A stretch of DNA of 58,134 nt from JAVJSF01 sp040219555 (GTDB lineage Bacteria > Actinomycetota > Thermoleophilia > Miltoncostaeales > Miltoncostaeaceae): NCBI GenBank assembly GCA_040219555.1, contig JAVJSF010000020.1:1-58134 (forward strand), written 5' to 3'. Shown piece after piece: positions 55,100-58,134 of this stretch (position 1 is its first letter; every line of letters begins with the position of its first letter). The translations under genes were made by a program, and so were the position numbers. The notes under the pieces were generated by a model. That model was given only the letters and a program-made list of their open reading frames with translations, ran no database searches and was not told where the DNA came from.

Positions 55100-56230
55100 T
55101 CAACCGCGCCGGCCCCGGCCCAGTGCCCGGGCCACCACCACGGCCCCGCCGGCGCTCGCCAGCGCGGCGGCGGGCGCGCCGCCGAGCGCCCAGAGCGCGA
55201 ACAGCGCCAGAGAGGTCACCTCGGCCACGGTGCCGGCGACCGCCGTCACCGTGGCCCGCGCCGGTCCGCGGATGGCGTGCTGCAGGCGCACGTCGGCCAC
55301 CACCTGCAGGGCCTTCCCCAGGCCGAAGTAGGCCGCCACCGCCAGCATCCCCGCCGGCGCCCCCAGCGCGACCGCCCCGGCGAACAGCGCTGCGCCGGCC
55401 GGCGCCAGGGCCGCGGTCACGATCGGGCGCCCCCTCTCCAGGCGGCCGCCCGCCACCGCGCCGGCCGCTCCCGCAAGCGGGATCGCCAGCAGGACCGCCG
55501 GCACGGCCACGGTGCCCACACCCCAGTCGCTCGCCAGGAGCGGCGTGTACTCCTCCACGGCATCCAGCATCGCCAGCGCGGCCACGGCCGCCAGCGGGCC
55601 GCGCACCACCGCGCTGGTGGCCGCCTCCCGCGCGCCCGCGCGCAATAGCGCCAGGTACCCGAGGCCCTCGGGATCGTCCTCGTCGTCTGGGTCCGCCGTC
55701 GCCGCCCGTGCCCGGGGGAGACCCAGCGCCGTCGCGGCCGCCGCCAGGCCGGTGGCGATGCTCGCGGCGCCCACCGCCGTGTAGCCGCCCAGGGCGAAGA
55801 GCAGCGTGGCGAGCCCGGCCAGGGGGACCTGCACGGCCCAGGCGGCGGCCTCGGCGCGGGCCAGGACCCGCCCCAGGCGGCGCTCTGCGCCGGCCGCGCG
55901 CAGGGCGTCGTGCACCAGGGCGGGGAAGGCGCCCCCGGCCAGCGCGCCGCTCAGCCCCCAAAGCGCGAAGCCCGCGGCGAAGCCGGCCATGCCGGGCGCG
56001 AGCATCCACGCCGAGTACGCCGCCGCCTGCAAGGCGCCTGCGCCGGCCAGGGCGGCCCGCCGCGACACGCGGTCGGCCAGTGCGCCGCAGGGCACTTCGG
56101 CCACCACCGACACCAGCGACCACAGGGCGAACAGGGCGGTGATCTGCCGCTCCGACAGCCCGTCCTCGGCGAACAGCAGCGCGTAGAACGGGTACAGCGG
56201 GACCGTCTCGAGTAGCGCACACCACAGCAC
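55100..56230 (-). CDS. Major facilitator superfamily transporter
   Basis: The 376-residue protein has about eleven or twelve hydrophobic helices. The MFS loop motif after helix 2 is visible as GALADRVSRRAALAGAG. The start LWCALLETVPLYPFYALLFA is followed by LSERQITALFALWSLVSVVA. A central acidic loop (PDDEDDPEG) separates the halves. Drug or metabolite export is likely but the substrate is unknown. GTG at 56230 is the only standard start after the preceding stop; it leaves a short N-terminus. Confidence 0.85.
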   Translation of the reverse strand: MLWCALLETVPLYPFYALLFAEDGLSERQITALFALWSLVSVVAEVPCGALADRVSRRAALAGAGALQAAAYSAWMLAPGMAGFAAGFALWGLSGALAGGAFPALVHDALRAAGAERRLGRVLARAEAAAWAVQVPLAGLATLLFALGGYTAVGAASIATGLAAAATALGLPRARAATADPDDEDDPEGLGYLALLRAGAREAATSAVVRGPLAAVAALAMLDAVEEYTPLLASDWGVGTVAVPAVLLAIPLAGAAGAVAGGRLERGRPIVTAALAPAGAALFAGAVALGAPAGMLAVAAYFGLGKALQVVADVRLQHAIRGPARATVTAVAGTVAEVTSLALFALWALGGAPAAALASAGGAVVVARALGRGRRG

Positions 56231-56368
56231 CGCCCGGCGCTCGATGCGCGCGGTCGGCGCGGGGTCAGGACGGCGGCGGGATCACCAAGGAGGGTGCATG
56301 GGCGCAAGGTTGCCAGACCGCGCACCCTCCGTCCACGTGCGCGCCGGCTGCCGGCCGGCGCCCCTCTG

Positions 56369-56803
56369 TCACTCCCCGGCGCCCTCGGCGGCTTCGGCCG
56401 CCCCGTGCTCGCGGGTGCGCCGGCGCATGTCCATCTCGTGGACATGGCGCACGCCGCCGGTCACATCGGAGCGGATCGCCTCCTCCATTGCGCGCACCGG
56501 CTCGATCATCATCGCCCGGAACTCGTCGACCATGCGGTAGGTCCAGCGCCCGGGGAGCACATCGCGCGCCGCCACCTCCCTGATGCGCGCCGCGTGGGCG
56601 TCCTGGCCGACGGCCTCCATGGCGTCGGCGGCCTCCAGCAGCAGGATCTGCGCGCGGCCCGTGCGGTGGTGGGCGTCAAGCAGCGAGCCGAACGCGCGCT
56701 CCACCCACTCGCAGGCCACCTCCACGGCGTCCATCGCCTCGCGGACCTCCGGCGGGAGGCCGGCAGCCACCTCCTCGGGCGAGGGGCGGCCGGCGGCGGT
56801 CAT
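56369..56803 (-). CDS. Hypothetical helical protein (144 residues)
   Basis: No family is recognised. The product is helical: PEEVAAGLPPEVREAMDAVE, VACEWVERAFGSLLDAHHRT, AQILLLEAADAMEAVGQ, RMVDEFRAMMIEPVRAMEEA, with conserved-looking GRWTYRMVDEF. The tail is charged and Ala/Glu rich. ATG at 56803 lies ten bases after the rpoZ-like stop, so the two are probably co-transcribed. Confidence 0.65.
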   Translation of the reverse strand: MTAAGRPSPEEVAAGLPPEVREAMDAVEVACEWVERAFGSLLDAHHRTGRAQILLLEAADAMEAVGQDAHAARIREVAARDVLPGRWTYRMVDEFRAMMIEPVRAMEEAIRSDVTGGVRHVHEMDMRRRTREHGAAEAAEGAGE

Positions 56804-56813
56804 GCGGGAGGGA

Positions 56814-57389
56814 TCAGTCGAGCGACTCGTCCTCGTCATCGTCCTCGGGCTCGTCGACCTCCTCCAGCGAGATCTCCTCGATCTCACCGTCGGCGACGAC
56901 CGCGGGCGAGGGGACGACCGGCTCGGCCTCGGCGGCGGGCTCATCGGCGCTCTCGGCCTCGTCGGGCGTGTCGTCGCCCTCGGCGGCCTTCTCCTCGTCG
57001 AGCGCGCCCTCGAGCACCTGCGCCAGGGCGGGGGTCATCGCGCCGTCCAGGTCGTCGTCGGCCAGGTCCTCGTCGTCGAGGCTCTCGACCAGCAGTTCAT
57101 CGTCGAAGGCGTCCACCTCGGCGGGCCCGACGTCGTCCGCGCGACCCTCAGGGTCCCAGCGCACGTGGACCTCGCCGTTCAGGATCTCCGCCTCGGCCAG
57201 CGCGACGGGGTCCCGGGAGGTCAGCTCGCCAGGCGCCGGCGGCGGCGCGGACTCGGCCCGCAGCTCGGTGGGATCGGCCGTGAGCCACAGCGTGATCTGC
57301 CGGGCGCGCTTCGCGACCGCGTGGACGAGCGCGTAGCGCGAACCGTCCACATGTTCGAGCGACTGGTCCAAGTGGCGACCGTAGAGCAA
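56814..57389 (-). CDS. rpoZ: RNA polymerase omega-subunit-like protein with long acidic tail
   Basis: The first 35 residues (LDQSLEHVDGSRYALVHAVA, KRARQITLWL) match the core of the omega subunit, which helps assemble the beta-prime subunit. The family usually spans 70-110 residues; here 191 residues include a second segment (DPVALAEAEILNGEVHVRW) and an extremely acidic C-terminal 120 residues (FDDELLVESLDDEDLADDDL and more). TTG at 57389 follows GGGGG. It is divergent from csrA rather than beside gmk. It could instead be an omega-like paralog. Confidence 0.72.
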   Translation of the reverse strand: MLYGRHLDQSLEHVDGSRYALVHAVAKRARQITLWLTADPTELRAESAPPPAPGELTSRDPVALAEAEILNGEVHVRWDPEGRADDVGPAEVDAFDDELLVESLDDEDLADDDLDGAMTPALAQVLEGALDEEKAAEGDDTPDEAESADEPAAEAEPVVPSPAVVADGEIEEISLEEVDEPEDDDEDESLD

Positions 57390-57500
57390 AGGGAACCCCC
57401 GTCAGAGAATCGTGGTGCCCGCACGAGCGACCAGCCATACTAGAGCACGACGACGGATACGACGGACGCCCCGGTGGGCGCCGGGAGCAAGGAGGCCCCT

Positions 57501-57782
57501 TTGCTGGTGCTCACCCGCAAGGCGAATCAGAGCATCATGATCGGCGACGGCATCGAGGTGTCGGTGTTGTCGATCGTGGGCGAGAAGGTCCGGATCGGCA
57601 TCCAGGCGCCGCGCGATGTGGCGGTCTTCCGCAAGGAGGTCTTCGTGGAGATCCAGGCGCAGAACGTGGCCGCGGCCGAGGCGGACCCCGCCGCGCTCGA
57701 TGAGGCGCTGGGCGCCATCGAGCCGGGATCCGGTGATCAGTCGGACGGCGGCGAGCAGGGTCGCCAGGCCGCCGGCGGCTGA
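57501..57782 (+). CDS. csrA: Carbon storage / translational regulator CsrA
   Basis: CsrA binds GGA motifs in mRNA leaders and represses flagellin translation; FliW antagonises it. The product begins MLVLTRKANQSIMIGDGIEV and has VSVLSIVGEKVRIGIQAPRD and VAVFRKEVFVEIQ, a nearly canonical CsrA core. A 30-residue tail (PAALDEALGAIEPGSG...) is longer than in Bacillus. TTG at 57501 lies four bases after AAGGAGG; an upstream GTG would add nine unlike residues. hag follows. Confidence 0.95.
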   Translation: MLVLTRKANQSIMIGDGIEVSVLSIVGEKVRIGIQAPRDVAVFRKEVFVEIQAQNVAAAEADPAALDEALGAIEPGSGDQSDGGEQGRQAAGG

Positions 57783-57808
57783 GCCGGGCCGGCGGCGCAC
57801 GCCGGACC

Positions 57809-57836
57809 TCAAGGTTCCGCGGGCGCCCGCCGATGG
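57809..57836 (+). promoter_or_regulatory. Sigma-28-like promoter for flagellin
   Basis: TCAA (57809-57812), 16 bases, then GCCGATGG (57829-57836), the same layout as upstream of flgF. It predicts a leader of about 80 bases before the flagellin ATG. Confidence 0.55.
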
Positions 57837-57861
57837 GCCCGTCAGACGCGCCGAGGGGCGC

Positions 57862-57920
57862 GGACCATTCGCCGGGTGTCGCACGGAAGTGACGCCCCCG
57901 ACCCACGCATTCAAGGAGGA
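57862..57920 (+). promoter_or_regulatory. Flagellin leader with GGA motifs (candidate CsrA sites)
   Basis: GGA occurs at 57862-57864, 57885-57887, and twice in the Shine-Dalgarno AAGGAGGA (57915-57920). CsrA bound to a leader GGA and to the Shine-Dalgarno would block ribosomes, as known for Bacillus hag. Binding is inferred. Confidence 0.5.
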
Positions 57921-57923
57921 ATC

Positions 57924-58134
57924 ATGGGTCTTCGCATCTACAACAACGTCGAGGCCGCCAACGCGCACCGCGTCCTCGGCACCACCAACAACAACCTCTC
58001 CAAGTCCATGGAGCGGCTGTCGAGCGGTCTGCGCATCAACCGCGCCGCCGACGACGCCGCGGGGCTCGCGGTCTCCGAGGTGATGCGCTCGCAGATCCGG
58101 GGCATGAACGTCGCCTCGCGCAACGCGCAGGACG
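57924..58134 (+). CDS. hag: Flagellin, N-terminal part (runs off the window)
   Basis: The visible 70 residues are the conserved D0/D1 region of flagellin: MGLRIYNNVEAANAHRVLGT, NNNLSKSMERLSSGLRINRA, ADDAAGLAVSEVMRSQIRGM, NVASRNAQD. It has a perfect Shine-Dalgarno (AAGGAGGA) and a sigma-28-like promoter. The window ends before the variable region. Position after csrA matches the fliW-csrA-hag regulatory set. Confidence 0.95.
   Translation, partial: MGLRIYNNVEAANAHRVLGTTNNNLSKSMERLSSGLRINRAADDAAGLAVSEVMRSQIRGMNVASRNAQD

Overview
The window is very GC-rich (about 70 percent by eye), and GTG, TTG and ATG starts are all common. It looks like the chromosome of a motile, monoderm actinobacterium. 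Actinobacterial markers are a DUF2469 protein, CarD, PspAA/PspAB, and an eno-ftsB-DUF501 cluster. The flagellar set has rod and hook proteins but no P- or L-ring gene here. Flagella, a Spo0H-like SigH and Firmicutes-like synteny (clpC-radA-yacL-ispD-ispF-cysS-rlmB-sigH) suggest a deep-branching lineage. A Thermoleophilia-type organism is my best guess; this is inference, not a database result. I see no insertion sequence, prophage or CRISPR array.

Layout. 1-1.9 kb: tail of an upstream gene (ftsH-like?) and folP-folB-folK. 1.9-6.7 kb: DUF2469 gene, coaX, a tandem repeat that writes a chain of 13-residue mini-ORFs, dusB, greA, lysS, rpsR. 7-18.2 kb: clpC, radA, carD, PIN-TRAM gene, cupin gene, ispD, PHP gene, ispF, cysS, rlmB, sigH. 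18.2-21.8 kb: an envelope-stress module, pspA-pspAA facing htpX-pspAB-lysR. 21.9-27.6 kb: small genes plus DNA-repair genes (DEDDh exonuclease, mutY, mutT) and phoU. 27.6-30.3 kb: a minus-strand cobalamin riboswitch driving two secreted proteins that resemble the two halves of animal transcobalamin. 30.4-46.6 kb: membrane protein, tRNA-Gln, glmU-prs, rplY-pth-mfd, a PrsA-like foldase, mazG-pgi-monooxygenase, eno, ftsB-like gene, DUF501 and unknowns. 46.6-54.4 kb: flagellar genes (fliK-like and flhB-like on minus; flgF, flgG, flgJ-type, yvyF, flgN, flgK, flgL, fliW on plus). 54.4-57.4 kb: a mostly minus-strand block (a small gene beside a LexA-like box, MFS transporter, unknown, rpoZ-like gene). 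57.5 kb to the end: csrA and the start of flagellin.

How it is run. Genes are tightly packed; about twenty neighbouring pairs overlap by four bases (ATGA, GTGA, once apparently CTGA), indicating translational coupling. Several genes have a TANNNT -10 hexamer only 6-9 bases before the start codon, suggesting leaderless transcripts. Two flagellar transcripts share a TCAA-N16-GCCGATG element that resembles sigma-28 promoters. FliW, CsrA and flagellin are all present, with GGA motifs in the flagellin leader, fitting the known FliW-CsrA control of flagellin translation.

The two most unusual features are the chain of overlapping mini-ORFs before dusB (3127-3244) and the riboswitch-controlled, split transcobalamin-like pair (27650-30260).
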